Below are positions 32,236-44,155 of a stretch of DNA of 64,000 nt, piece after piece; positions within the stretch are counted from its first letter, which is position 1, and each line of letters starts with the position of its first letter. The stretch is taken from assembly GCA_963693365.1 (NCBI GenBank), contig CAVNZM010000001.1, forward strand, positions 1,798,001 through 1,862,000, written 5' to 3'. A program made the position numbers and the translations under genes. The notes under the pieces are model-generated. The model saw only the letters and a program-made list of their open reading frames with translations, was not told the origin of the DNA and did no database searches. Origin of the DNA: Amoebidium appalachense. Its lineage: Eukaryota; Ichthyosporea.

Positions 32236-33267
32236 TCACTTAAGAATAGAGGCGAATACACGTGTGGTGGTGGCAGCAATGGAGGCCGGACGAAGTCGGG
32301 TATAGATCAGGAAGCAGTCGGAGGACCACCGGCCGAGTTGTTTGATCCGGGAGTCGTCGACCCCGGCCTCAGCCAGTGCTGTGGCCCCCCCGATGCGGAG
32401 GCTGTGTCCGGCAAACCGGGAGGGTGAGAGGCCTGCCCGGGAGAGGAGGGCACGGAAATCGGCAGAGAAAGCACTCTTGGTGTAGGGGATGCCACCGAGA
32501 CTGAAGAGGGGGTCGTCGGGTTGACCGGACGTTGTATTCAGGAACTGCCGGAGGAGATGGGCTGGGGAGAAGTGGGTGAGGGGCAGGGCAGCTAGAGTGA
32601 CGTTGACACCTCGGGCCTGTACATCCGTCTTAGAGGTTGGCAGGTGGAGGGTGGCATGGGACAAAGTACCGGTGGGGGTGTAGCTGAAGGTCACGTCCTT
32701 CCGTTTAACGTGCCGGGACGGGTCGAAAGAAGTCAGGGTCTTGGAGGTAAATTCCCCTGAACGGAGGAGACCACAGAAACCGACGATGAGGGCCGTCCAT
32801 AGCCGGAGGTTGGCCGAGGAGGCCTTGGTGGGGCACTGGCCATGGAGTAGGCGGAGGTGGGAGGGGAGGAGGGGTTCCCTGGTGGATGAGCGGGGTCGGA
32901 TGTTGTGAGAAAGCTGCCATCGGCCTACCCCCCGTAGGAACCAGGCCAGAGACTTGTCGTGGGGGTAGGGAGCAGGGAGGCCCATGTCGAGGTGGAGCCT
33001 GGTGATGGCCGAATTGTAGCCGGTTAAGGAAGAGGCCTGTACCCTTCGTTGGGCACACCAGGCGAGAAAAAGTTGCACGGTGTGTGGGGAGGCCGGGAGG
33101 GAGGACCCGGAGGAGGATTGCAGCCGAGATGCCACACAGAAATCGATGAACACCTTTTGCACCCGGGAGTAAAAGGCCCGAGAGTCGAGGTTGAGACTCA
33201 GGGCCTGGCATTCCTGCAGGGTAGTGGTGGCTCGAAGCAGCTCGGCCGGAGCAAAGTGGGGGGCCAA
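32236..33267 (-). CDS. DIRS-like tyrosine recombinase
   Basis: Frame of about 343 codons. The catalytic set of tyrosine recombinases is visible: Arg in GFCGLLRSGEFT, the H-x-x-R box in FAGHSLRIGGATALAEAG, a DSRIKQLGRWSSDCF segment and the nucleophile in LIYTRLRP. This enzyme would integrate a circular DNA intermediate. The open frame starts at a non-ATG codon, so the true start may be upstream and shared with RNase H. The frame shows no stop; activity would need the rest of the element, which is split. Confidence 0.92.
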   Translation of the reverse strand: MAPHFAPAELLRATTTLQECQALSLNLDSRAFYSRVQKVFIDFCVASRLQSSSGSSLPASPHTVQLFLAWCAQRRVQASSLTGYNSAITRLHLDMGLPAPYPHDKSLAWFLRGVGRWQLSHNIRPRSSTREPLLPSHLRLLHGQCPTKASSANLRLWTALIVGFCGLLRSGEFTSKTLTSFDPSRHVKRKDVTFSYTPTGTLSHATLHLPTSKTDVQARGVNVTLAALPLTHFSPAHLLRQFLNTTSGQPDDPLFSLGGIPYTKSAFSADFRALLSRAGLSPSRFAGHSLRIGGATALAEAGVDDSRIKQLGRWSSDCFLIYTRLRPASIAATTTRVFASILK

Positions 33268-33318
33268 TCTGCCAGTGTTGCTCCGGAACGGGAGATCTGG
33301 GGGGGGGGGGGGGGGGGG

Positions 33319-33970
33319 TTAGCCCAAGGGAAGGGATAGGAACTCGTGGACCCAGGAGGGGAAGGGGCAGGGCTCCGGTTGCAGGGAGGGTCGGAGTCGT
33401 CGGGCCCGGGGAAGTTGGTTACGAGAAATGGCATCGGCCAGATGGTTGAGGGGTCCTGGTAGGTAGGATGCCTGTAACGTAAATTGGTATTGCATTTCCA
33501 TGCGGGTGATGAACCGAATAAGTTTGGCCATCACGGGGTGGGGGGAAGACCGGGAGTGCAGGTCAGACACAGCACCCGTGTTGTCGCATAAAATACGGAC
33601 ATGGTGGGTGGACCAGGAGGGGGCCCAGAGGGCCACGGCGGCTGCGATGGCCAGGAGTTCGATGACGGAACAACCGAGTTTACCCTCATGAGCATAGAGG
33701 GCTTGGGTGGAGGGGGACCAGGGCATGAAGAACCATTGGTCGAGCCAGTGGCCACCTAGACCCACCGATCCGGCAGCATCAGTGGCCAGGGTGGTGTATG
33801 TGGGGGGTGTGATGAGGTGCACCCCATTCCATGAGGTGAGGAACTGGTGCCATTCGGCTATGTCGGCCCGGGCGGCAGCAGTCAGTCGTATGTGGTGGTG
33901 GCCGGCAAGGTGTGGGTGGGTCCGGAGAAGGGCCCATAGGCGCTGGGAGAAGGCCCTCCCGGGGGGAACC
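33319..33970 (-). pseudogene. DIRS-like RNase H and connection region, cut by copia
   Basis: IAEWHQFLTSWNGVHL, then RNase H with LATDAAGSVGLGGHW (first Asp), CSVIELLAIAAAVALW (Glu), RILCDNTGAVSDLHSR (Asp) and NHLADAISRNQL (Asp). It ends at a stop at 33319. Its upstream RT lies beyond the copia insertion at 33971. Confidence 0.88.
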
Positions 33971-34905
33971 TGTTAAATTGTATAAGTATTTGGGATGTAA
34001 GCAGAGACACAGTGGTGCAGTGTGAAAACACCACAGACACACACAACAACAAAACACGGAACGATCGGAGCAGTGTACACAACAGACATCAATGTTTAGA
34101 CACGACTGAACTTAATTTATTTTGATCGCTAATAAATACCTGAAATTCCCTTAAGTTAAATCCATACATGATTTCCGACCAGTCGGAAATCAGATCTATG
34201 TCTAAAATAACCAATCATAATTAACTGATTATTTCCCGGATAGATCCGGAGACGCGGGAACACACACCATAGGTCACAGCTATAAGAAAGAAAAGAGGTG
34301 AAGAGTAACGAGGAAAGAGGTGGTGTTTCTAACCTATCATCGGCTACAAAGACTCAGACATTTTCTGACTAAGTCCACTGATTGGATATAGTACGGCAAC
34401 ACACAAAACAAAAGTGGTTGACTAAGCTATGAATCATACCTGACAAGCTAAAGTGTAACCTAAGTGTTTTTCTACCAATCAAAACATAACGAGTAATATA
34501 AATCTACTCAACGTATATTAGTGAGAGAGAAATATAATTAAATGAAAGGAAACAAGAGAAGAAAGAAAGAGAAAAGAAAAGACGAAGAAAGAGGAAAAAG
34601 AAAAGAAAGCAGGACAGAAAACACGAACAGCAAAACACAGTTATAACCGAAGATATTCATGTACACATAACATGTACACGTGTCTCCCTCACTGGGTAGA
34701 CTCGTGTACCTATAATCAGTTGCTGTAATCGATATCTAAACACACGAATATAGCCGACACAACACGATTACAAGTACTCAAATACACTGGAGATCGATGT
34801 CATAATTTACGTACAAGGAGCACATCTTTTTCATTAAGTAAATGAATGAAAACATAACACGAACTGAGAAGATCTTACAATATGTAAATACTACGTATTA
34901 TAACA
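33971..34905 (-). repeat. Copia 1B 3' LTR of E3
   Basis: 935 bp, TGTTAAATTG to TATTATAACA, with the purine tract TCCCCACT abutting on the right. Confidence 0.95.
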
Positions 34906-35015
34906 TCCCCACTTAAGACTTTGAAGTTTGTGTTATCATATCCCCACTGAACTAGTGAAATCTCCCCACTTGAGAACAGAAACGGAAAAAAAAAAATTAA
35001 AGTGTGTACTTTTCC

Positions 35016-35118
35016 GGGGGGGGGGGGGGGGGGGGGGGAGAAGGGGGGGGGGGAGGGGGGGGGGGGAAGGGGGGGGGGGAAGGGGGGGGGGGAAGGGGGG
35101 GGGGGGGAGGGGGGGGAA
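35016..35118. repeat. G/C-rich tract in E3 3' untranslated region
   Basis: G runs broken by A, AA or GAA; same place as in the other family 1 copies. Confidence 0.9.
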
Positions 35119-35335
35119 GGAACCGGGGCAAAAACAACGAATATATATAACGTGTATAGGCGGTGTTTGATTAACTGGGTTTTAAACCAGTGAAAGATAG
35201 AGTAGAGTGATGGTACAGGTCAAACCTTATATATAAACCCTAAGTGGGCATACCCACAAAGGCAATACATATGATATAATGATGTTGATAAAGTAAGTAG
35301 TACACATGAGAAAATCACTCTTGAAGTAGGTCGGG

Positions 35336-38300
35336 TCAATCCACAATATCCGGTAAACAAAGTCGAGCACGATGGTGGACATGACTCGGGCCGGGGAGGG
35401 GTTTGGTGAGTATGTCAGCTAAGTTGTGGGCTGACTCAACGTAGTGGACAACCACGTCCCCACTGGCAATGTAGTCCTTGGTGTTGTGATACCGGACGGC
35501 AATGTGTTTGGTACGGTGCTTGATGCCGGTGGAGTTGACGATGGCAATGGTCGACTGGTTGTCACAGTACACCGGAGTCGGAGCAAGCATGGGACAGCCG
35601 AGTTCCTTGAAGAGGTCACGGACCCAAGCAACTTCTTGGGTGCCAGCATTGAGAGCAATCAGCTCAGCTTCAGTGGTGCTGGTGGCCGTGATGGGCTGGA
35701 GCTTGGAGTACCAGATGACGGGCATACCAGCAAACACGATAATGTAGCCGGTGGTAGACTTCTTGCTGTCGGCACAACCAGCAAAGTCAGCATCCGTGTA
35801 GCATTCGAGTATGGGGGACTGGGTGGCCGAGTACTTGTAGTCAATGCCAAGGTCAATGGTGCCGAGCAGGTACCGGGCCACACGACGGAGAAGGTCCCAG
35901 TGAGTCTTGCCGGGGTTGGTGCTGAACCGACCAAGGAAGCCGATGGCATAGGCAATGTCGGGACGTGTGCACCGTGCCACCCAGAGGAGACGGCCGAGTA
36001 ACTCACGGTAGGGCACGGTGAACGGTTGGGGGGGGCAATCAGCCAGGGAGACGGTGGTGCCTGCAGGGATGGGGGTAGACTTGGACTTGGCATCGGTGAG
36101 GTTGAAGTCGTGGATGATATCCATGATGTAAGACCTCTGGTGCATGTGGAGGTGATGGGGATCAGAGTGATTAAAATCAACACCGAGCATACGGTCAAAT
36201 GGACTCATACGACAGCTGGCCATCTTGCTGATGTGGGCAGCCAGGTCACTGGCAGCAGTAGAACCCCGGGTGTTGGTGATGGTGGAGTCATCGACGTAGT
36301 TACCAGCCCGTACCACATCGTTGTTGGGGAAGAACCGGAGGTAGATGCACGGGTCGGTCTTAGTACGGGTCAGGCCATGGGCAAGAAGAATGCCGTCGAG
36401 GAAGTCGTACCAAGCCTTGGAGGCTTGCTTGAGGCCGTACAGGGCTTTCTTGAGTCTCCAGACCTTGCCAAGTGTGGCCATGGTGATGAATCCCGGGGGT
36501 TGTTTCATGTAGATGGTCTCGGTGAGTGGGCTGTTGAGAAAGGCCGTAGACACGTCGAGTTGATGTATGTCATGACCTTCAACAACGGCCAGAGCTAGGA
36601 TGGCACGGAGAGCAGCCGGACGGATGACAGGGCTCTCAATCAACTCATAGTCAACACCGTATTGCTGACTGAAGCCTTGAGCAACACCACGTGCCTTGAT
36701 CTTGGTGTCACCAGCCGAGTTGAGAGTTTTCTCGGAGACAATCCACTTGAAGCCGACGATGTTAGCACCAGGGGGAGGGTCAACAAGTTCAAAGATGTCT
36801 TTGTCGACGAAGGCTTGATACTCAGCAGTCAGGGCTGACTTGACCTGATCACCATTGGGTCCGGAACAGAGTTGACGGACAAGTTTGGGTAGTTGGTCGA
36901 TGTTGATGGGGGGACCGGGGGGGACTGGCAGGGTGGTGGTGGCTTGAAGTCCAACCTTGCCCTGGAGACGGGCAGAACGACGGGGTGCAGGAACCGGGGT
37001 AGGTGGAGACGGTGGGGGGGGAACTTGGAAGTTCGGAAGTGCAGGGGGGGCAACCTCCGGGCTGGACGGGGCCGAGTGGAAGTTGTCGGGGGAGCCGGGT
37101 CGGATGGGTGTGACGTTGCCAGGGGCAGGATGAGGGTCGGCAGGCTGGACGGGCACGGGGGCAGGGGGGCCGGTGGGGGGGGGGTGTCGGGGGAACGACG
37201 ATGGCAGGAGGGGGGCCAGAGTACACCAGACAAACATCATCTTCAGTGTCAACTGTGGGGGGTGGGGTGGTCGAGGTAGCAGTGGTGTCGGGGGTCGGAA
37301 GGGTTGATGGAATGTCGGACGGGAGATAAGCTGATTCGTCGAAAATCACATCACGGAAGAGGCCGACACGATGGGTGGTGGCATTGAAGATCCGGTGGCA
37401 GTGTGATTGAAGATCATAGCCGATATACATGCCGAGTTTGACGGTGGGGGCCAGCTTGTTCCGTTTAGAGGCTGGCACGTGAGTGTAGGCAGGGCAACCG
37501 AACACTTTGAGCTCGGAGATGTCGGGCTTGACACCGTAGAAAACCTCGAATGGTGTACGACCATTGGCAGTCGTGGACGGGGTGACGTTGATGATGTAGG
37601 CGGCATGTTGGAGGGCCTCAGCCCACAGTTTGGGAGACAGAGACTGATCTTGGACTTGATGGAGGAGGCAACGGACAATCTCTTGGAGGAACCGCATACG
37701 TCGTTCAACATAGCCGTTCAGTTGAGGGCAGTCCACCGGAGCATAGCTGGCCTTGATGCCCTGGGAGAGGCAAAAAGCACGGGTATCCTTGGAGGTGAAC
37801 TCAGAGCCGGAGTCGAAGTGGTAAACACCAACTTTGGAGGGGGCATGGGTGGCAACGAGGTTGGTGTGAGCTGTGAGAATATCCAGGGTGGTGGTACGGT
37901 CGGCCATCGGGTAGATCTTGACGAGGCCAGAGGCACGGCAGACAGTGACGAGAGCAACCTTGGAACCTCCGTACGATGTTGTGGTAGGCTCAAAAAAATC
38001 CCAATGCCATTCATGACCGGGGATGTTGGAGTGAGGACGGTCACCCCTGAACGGAGCCTTGGTGGTCTTACCCATAATGCAGCCATGACAATCAGGAACA
38101 TCACAGTCGAGGACAGAGGAGGGGAGACCAATAACAAGGTCGTGTTTCACCATGTCCTTGATGCTGGTCATAGCTCGGTGCCCCAGACGATGGTGCCAGA
38201 TGGATGGGTTAACACTGGTAGTGGCAGCCAGAGCCACAGGACGAGTGGGTGGTTGAATGGTGTAGTCCTTGAAGTAATACAGACCGTTGTGTAGACGGAG

Positions 38301-39743
38301 GTTGACGAGATGACGGCCGGTGAGTCGGTCGAAGAGGAATGACGGAGTGGAGGCATCGTTCAAATCACCCTTGATGTATTCGGCAGCAGCTTGGGATGTT
38401 GAAATGAGGAAGGCTTGGCCAGACGGGGTGTAGTAGGCTTCAATGGTTAGGGTGGTAGTGCCATGGTCGGTGGTGGTGTTGATGACGATATGGCCGGTGT
38501 GAGTGGCCAAGACGGGGGTGCCATTGAAGGCAGCAACGGGAGTCGGTGTCGGAAGGGGAGTGAGGTCATGGAAGAACTCACGGGTGGGGCAAACAGTCAT
38601 GTTGCACCCGGAATCCCAGGCAGGGTCGGAGGACACGGGGACGGAGCTAGCATTGTATGCCGAGAAAGCAAAGGAGACAGATTTCTCACTGCCTTGACGG
38701 GAACGGTTGTGTCTGGACATACGGCATTTCGGCTCAGGGCAATCGATGATCGTGTGATCAGGCTCGTGGCAGTAGGAGCATTCTTTCACGGACGGGGTGT
38801 TAGAACGAGCCGGGGAATCAGAACGACGGGAACCCGAGAAACGGGAACGACTGGGGGAACGAGACGTGGACCGGAAGGCAGGCCGGTGGGGGGAACGGGA
38901 TCGGGTGTGCTGACGGGAGAGACGAGTTCGGAGGTCCGTGCCAGAGGTACGGTCAAGTCGGGTGCGTAAGTCACGGCGAGGAAGATCACGGGGGGGAGCA
39001 CTGGCATTTAATGCCATGCTGGACTTGGAGGCACGGTGGGCACGGTTGTTCCGGAGTTGCATCTTGAGGTCTTGACGTAACTCGATGCCCTTGACGTGGT
39101 TATGGAGGGACTCGAAGTCGGGGAATAGCTTATCACCGAAGTGATAGTCTTCGATAAGACGATTGAACTCAGGGGTGAGGTCGTCTCTGGTGGTGAGTTC
39201 ATTGAAGAACTTCTCAGCTAGACGAGTGAAGTGAATGGACTCATCTTGGAGAGACTGGAGCTGGTTCACGATGGTCTGCAGACGGCTCAGGTAGGTGGTG
39301 AATGATTCACCGGGCTGAAGGGCACAGGCATCCCACTGACGGTGAAGGATGCGGATCTGATCGGGTTTGCCTTGGAGATAGTGTTGACGGAATTTCCACA
39401 TGGCCCGTTCAGGGTCCATGCCAATACGGTACTGGGCAACGGTGGTGAGGACGGAAGGGTCGATGTTCTGTATCATATGGAGCAGGAGGCAATTGCGGGC
39501 CTCTTTGAGTTCCGCGGTAGTGCCGTAGCCATAGAAGGGGGGTTCACCGTCAACCGCGACGGTGGTAGGGGGGACGTAGTTGTCAGCAAGGACAACATCC
39601 ACGAGTCGGACACCTTTAGTGCCGGTCATCATGCCGAGAAAAATGATTTCCCATTGAAAATAGGTAGTTTTGCTATCGGGACCAGTCTTCCCTTCACCTT
39701 TCCACATGGTGATTTTGTTTACGCCAGTTTTGTTTGGATCCAT
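35336..39743 (-). CDS. Copia family 1B gag-pol polyprotein (E3), one frame change
   Basis: ATG at 39743. Gag with CCHC knuckle CSYCHEPDHTIIDC, protease WDSGCNMTVCP, integrase (HRLGH...CHGC, then D, D, E in WHWDFFEP, FDSGSEF, NGYVERRMR), a Pro-rich linker, RT (YVDD at 36298-36287) and RNase H (DADFAG, TEAEL, CDNQST) to the stop at 35336. The gag-integrase frame and the RT-RNase H frame differ by one base at a run of 10 G (plus strand 37175-37184). The run at the RT/RNase H border is 8, which keeps that border in frame. Otherwise no stop is seen. Confidence 0.92.
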
Positions 39744-39805
39744 GATTGAAAAACGAGCGCGAGTTCTAGATGTGTGTAGGGAGCGTGCAAAAGGGCTGCA
39801 TAACC

Positions 39806-40530
39806 TGTTAAATTGTATAAGTATTTGGGATGTAAGCAGAGACACAGTGGTGCAGTGTGAAAACACCACAGACACACACAACAACAAAACACGGAACGAT
39901 CGGAGCAGTGTACACAACAGACATCAATGTTTAGACACGACTGAACTTAATTTATTTTGATCGCTAATAAATACCTGAAATTCCCTTAAGTTAAATCCAT
40001 AATGATCCGACAGTGGAAACAGACATGTCTAAAATAACCAAATAATTAACTGATTATTCCCGGATAGATCCGGAGAGCGGGAACACACCAAGGTCACAGC
40101 TATAAGAAAGAAAAGAAAGAGAGAGTTGTTTTAACCTATCATCGGCTACAAAGACCAGACATTTCTGACTAAGTCCACTGATTGAATAGTACGGCAACAC
40201 ACAAAAAAATGACAAGCATACATACCTGACAACAAAGGTACCTAAGTGTTTCTACCAATCAAAAAAAGAGTAATATAAATCTACTCAAGAATAGTGAGAG
40301 AGAAATATATTAAATGAAAGGAAACAAGAGAAGAAAGAAAGAGAAAAGAAAAGACGAAGAAAGAGGAAAAAGAAAAGAAAGCAGGACAGAAAACACGAAC
40401 AGCAAAACACAGAAACCGAAAACAACACATAAATACACGTGTCTCCCTCACTGGGTAGACCGGAAAATCAGCAACGAAAAAAAAAAGCCGACACAAAACA
40501 AGACAAAAAGCAAAGAAAAAAAAAAAAAAA
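39806..40530 (-). repeat. Copia 1B 5' LTR of E3, degraded outer half
   Basis: Clean from 39806 to about 39995, then the same sequence as 34150-34890 with many short words missing (GAAATCAG, TGATTTCC and so on). The outer end with TACGTATTATAACA cannot be found. Confidence 0.85.
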
Positions 40531-40935
40531 AGAAAAAGTGAGAGTTGTGTAGTGAGGAGACCAGAAACACGATGAGGCGTCATAGCGGAGTGGCGAGAGG
40601 CTGGTGGGGACTCATGTACGGGAGAGAGATGGGAGTGGTGGTTGGGGGGGGGGAGGAGTGGGAGGAGGAGGGGGAGGGGGGGGGGGGAGGGCTGGAGGAG
40701 GCGGAGGGGGAGGGGAGAAGGAGCAGAGGAGGGTGACGGAGACAGTGGGGAGAAAGGGAAGAGGCGAAGGAGGGGGGGGGGAGGAGGAGGGAGGGGGAGG
40801 GAAGGGAGGAGAGGGGGGGACCAAAGAAGGGGGGGAGAGGGGGAGGGGGGGGGGGAACCAGCTGGGCACACAAGGAGGAGGAGGCCGAAGGGATGTGGGT
40901 TTGGGTGGGAAGGAGGTGAGTAGGTCCGAGAGCTT
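40530..40935 (-). other. Low-complexity G/A stretch in DIRS element 2
   Basis: GGGAGG-type sequence with little T, lying where the RT/RNase H connection should be. ARIPASKLSDLLTSF at about 40960-40915 is the last recognisable DIRS segment before it. Confidence 0.55.
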
Positions 40936-41660
40936 GGAAGCCGGGATTCGTGCCTCCATGCGAGGAGCGACGAACCGAGAAGACGACACGGGTAGCCGGG
41001 CCCTGCATCTTGTCTTCGGAGATGGCAATGTGCAGCTCTCGGCAGAGTTGCAGGAAGGTGGATAGGTGACGTTGGCACTGCTCTTGTGTGGGGGCGACTA
41101 TAATCCAGTCGTCTACGTAGTGGCGGATGAGGGTAATACGTGCTGGTGTGCCAGCCACTGTAGGGTGGCCGCGATCCGTTCCCAGATGGCTGGGCTAGAT
41201 TTCAGGCCGAAGGGCAGTCTGGTTTCAACGTAAAAATGCCCCAGCCATTTGAATGCCATTAAGTGATGGTCTTCCGGTCGGATGGGCATGTGCCGGAAGG
41301 CAGCCTGCACATCTGCCACGGCCATGTAGCAGCCGGGGCCTGCGTCGAGAATGAGTGGGTGACATCCCGGGCGCGAAAGAGTGTCGGGGAGGTGATGCTG
41401 TCAGACACTGCTACCCCGGGGCCAGGAGAGGTGGTGGATTCGACGGTACTTGGGGGGGTTCCTTCTTGGTAACGGCGCCGATGGGGGAGGAACGGGGACC
41501 GGAAATCGTCAAAGAATTGGACCGGGGAGAGGGGGCCGCGCAGGTGGCCGAGGGCGACTTCTTTGGCAATATCCGCCGTGATAGCGGCAGCTGCCTCCGG
41601 GGTGGTGGGTAGGTTGGGGCCCACCCGAGAGGTGGAGGGGCCGCGATAGCCGAGTCGACG
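40935..41660 (-). pseudogene. DIRS-like reverse transcriptase, frameshifted
   Basis: Segments in order: ALGHLRGPLSPVQFFDDFRS, FRARDVTHSFSTQAP, VADVQAAFRHMPIRPEDHHL, ETRLPFGLKSSPAIWERIAA, LIRHYVDDWIIVAP and CRELHIAISEDKMQGPATRV. The YVDD box (near 41113-41102) and the LPFGLKSSP motif fix it as DIRS/Ty3-like RT. The segments fall in at least three frames. It joins the RNase H at 33970 across the copia insertion. Confidence 0.87.
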
Positions 41661-41834
41661 CCGATCGACATCGTGGAGGAGTTGTGCGGCGAATGATTGG
41701 TCCGGGTAGGAGGCCAGCAGTTCCCGGAGGCGGGAGGTGTCAATGTGGTGCTGGGGCAGCGGGCGGGCCTCCGGGTCTGAGCCTCGGGGGAAGGGGGGAG
41801 CAAGGGTGGGGCACCCTCGGGGAGATCCCGGCAG

Positions 41835-41880
<46 letters not shown>

Positions 41881-42912
41881 CAGGGCCCCGGGGGGAGAGT
41901 AGGGCAGCTGGGCCCGAGTGAGGGGCAGGGAGGGCAGCGGGGCCTGTGCAGGGGTTGCCCGGGGGGAGGAAGAGAGGGAGAAGGGGGGGGGAGGCGAGGG
42001 GGGGGGAGAAAAGAGGAAAAAGGGAATTATTCGACCGCGCGGGCGCCGTAGTTGGCCTGCGAAATTGTACTCAGCCATATTGGCCCGTTCTCCCGAGCTC
42101 CGTTTCCCTGTACTCGGTGTCCTAGCTCCTAACCCCTATGTTCTAGGGCGCGAGATAGGATGTGCTTGCAGTCTTTGGGGGGTGTGCCAGAGCAGAGCGG
42201 GCCACGGGGAGAAGGCAGGCTGCTAGCGCAGGACCGACCGTAAGAAATCCTGCAGTGCGTCGCGGGAGATCCACGGGTCGGGCCGGGGCCGGGCCGGGTT
42301 GCGGGCCAGGGCGGAGGGGGTGACCCCCGCCGGGTGGGGCGGCTAAAGCCGTCAAGACCACAGCCGGGCTTGGGGTAGGAGGCCGCGCTGGGGTGGTCGG
42401 GGAAGCCAGCGCTGACAGCGTCCGGGAGAGCAGAGGGTGGCAGGAGGAGATCCTGGGAGTGGGCGAGCAGGTGGGGCACTGAGGAGCCCGACCCTGGTGG
42501 GCAAGGGGCGTATACGTCAAGGACGGGCCCAGGTACAAAATGGGGGCGGCCAGGAAGCGACAAGAAGACCAGGGACGCCGGTCGGGGGACGAGGGGAGCC
42601 CCCCGCGGGGGCAGGACGGCCCAAAAAGAGGAAAAAAAGAGGAGAGGGAGGAGGAGGGGGGAGGGAGAGAGGAAAAAAAAAAAAAAAAATAAAAAAAGGG
42701 AAGGGGGGAGGGGGAGGGGGGGACGAGGCCCCCCCCCCCCCCCCCCCCACCCCCCCCCCCCCCCCCCCCGAGAGAAGGGCACCGCAGTGGACAAAAAAAA
42801 GGGCAAGGCAGGCAGACGGGGGCCCGCCCCCCGGCACCCTTCCCCCGATCAACTTTACGTGTTCTCGTTATTACACCCCCCCGTTTCTACTTATTGTTTC
42901 TTGGACGGTAAC
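41660..42912 (-). other. Pro-rich possible DIRS gag region, low complexity
   Basis: Reading frames here are rich in Pro, Ala and Ser (for example PVDLPRRTAGFLTVGPALAA near 42270-42220), which could be a DIRS gag, but no family motif is visible. There are a G run of about 40 at 41838-41877 and C/A runs at 42668-42770. I make no gene call. Confidence 0.4.
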
Positions 42913-43620
42913 TGTTATTTTGTGTGGGTAAACGGAGAAGCAGAGAGCACAGATGGGTGTTATGTAAAACACAACACAAAGACACACGGGAAAAACACAA
43001 CCGGAGAGGAGGAACGATTTCTGGAACCATAGGAAGTGAATACGACTGCTTATGATTTATTTCAAGATGAGGTCCCTTTTATACTTGGGAATGTGAAACG
43101 ATAAACCAATCAAAAGAATGAAAACTATGAGTGTAAAATATATCGAATAAAATGTCTGTCGACATTTAGAATATAAAACTCAATCCTCTAATGAAAGAAA
43201 CTTCTAATAAAAGCACGGAAACATTTAATAAAATGAAACCACTTATGTAACTATTAATTCATAACATATATTTATACATGTTCTTATCATAACACGTCTA
43301 AATATAATTATTCCTAATAGTTGAAGAACATAGCACAATGCTACGTCGTGGGAAAGGAATGAGAAAGGAATGTAAGTTACTATATTTGGGAAAATACAAA
43401 CGAGATATGATTGGATGACATATATAGATTTTGACGCAAACGACAATACGTGTGCGCGAGCTAAGTATGTCGATACGTACACAGATCTAAGATGTCGTGT
43501 ACACGGAAACGGAAAAGAAAGAAAGAAATGAAGAAAGGAAAAGGAAACAAACTACAACAACTAATAAATAAATACCAAACTCAACTTCTAAGTCTTGCTG
43601 AGAATTAAGTGAAGATGACA
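42913..43620 (-). repeat. Copia family 2 3' LTR of E5
   Basis: 708 bp, TGTTATTTTGTG to AAGATGACA on the plus strand, with the purine tract TCCCCACT next to it at 43621. Confidence 0.95.
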
Positions 43621-44101
43621 TCCCCACTCAAGGGTTGGAAGTTGGGTTCTCGTGAAGTTTGTTGATGTGACTGTTGATGTTAAGACTTTCACACATGTAG
43701 AAGTAGGTGCCGTGAAGTCACAGTCAAGTTTCCCCACTCGAGAAGACAATGGAGAAGACTTGAAGGTGCAAGCCGGGGAAGAAAACCAAAACGGAAGAAG
43801 CACACAACGACGGTTGCCTCTGAAGACTCGGAAGATGACGGTAGCCAATGACGTGATATATAAATATATATAGAAGAAACAACTAGTGTATGTGTGACGT
43901 GTTGGTGGCTAATGATAAATACATTATATATATGGTGGTATATAAATAAACGACGGATGGTGGAGAAGAAATCCCCACTGAAGATGCACACACTGAAGAT
44001 CGATGAAGACAGCAGTAGACTTTCGTTGGGAGGTGTCTCTACACGGTGATGTGTAGACCACTGGCCAGGGCCCCAACCTACTTGAAGACCACTGTAGATG
44101 A

Positions 44102-44133
<32 letters not shown>

Positions 44134-44155
44134 AGGGGGGGGGGGGGGGGCACAC
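43621..44155 (-). other. E5 3' untranslated region with C tract and three purine motifs
   Basis: TCCCCACT (minus strand AGTGGGGA) at 43621-43628, 43731-43738 and 43972-43979. A G/C tract fills 44105-44150, five bases beyond the pol stop on the sense strand. Confidence 0.85.

Larger units (their letters stand above)
33971..40530 (-). mobile_element. Copia family 1B copy E3, inserted in DIRS element 2
   Basis: 3' LTR at 33971-34905, gag-pol at 39743-35336, 5' LTR from 39806 to about 40530. The left flank is GAACC (33966-33970). The right flank cannot be checked because the outer half of the 5' LTR is degraded. Confidence 0.9.
31549..42800 (-). mobile_element. DIRS-like retroelement 2, split by a 1B copia copy
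   Basis: Read on the minus strand the parts come in DIRS order: Pro-rich region, RT (41624 to about 40930), then after the copia insert RNase H (33970-33319) and tyrosine recombinase (33267-32236), then an 88 bp direct repeat (32207-32120 and 31636-31549). DIRS elements integrate through a tyrosine recombinase and lack LTRs and integrase. The right-hand limit is uncertain because 41.8-42.9 kb is low complexity. Confidence 0.78.

Noticed and set aside
32236-33267. A phage or plasmid integrase, implying prokaryotic DNA
   Set aside because: The recombinase sits after DIRS-type RT and RNase H and before split direct repeats, in an intron-bearing eukaryotic setting.
37407-38294. Opposite-strand open frames inside copia gag-pol (also 14230-14787, 18624-19511, 57281-58168)
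   Set aside because: They recur wherever the polyprotein does and are antisense shadows of a GC-rich coding frame, with no own motif.
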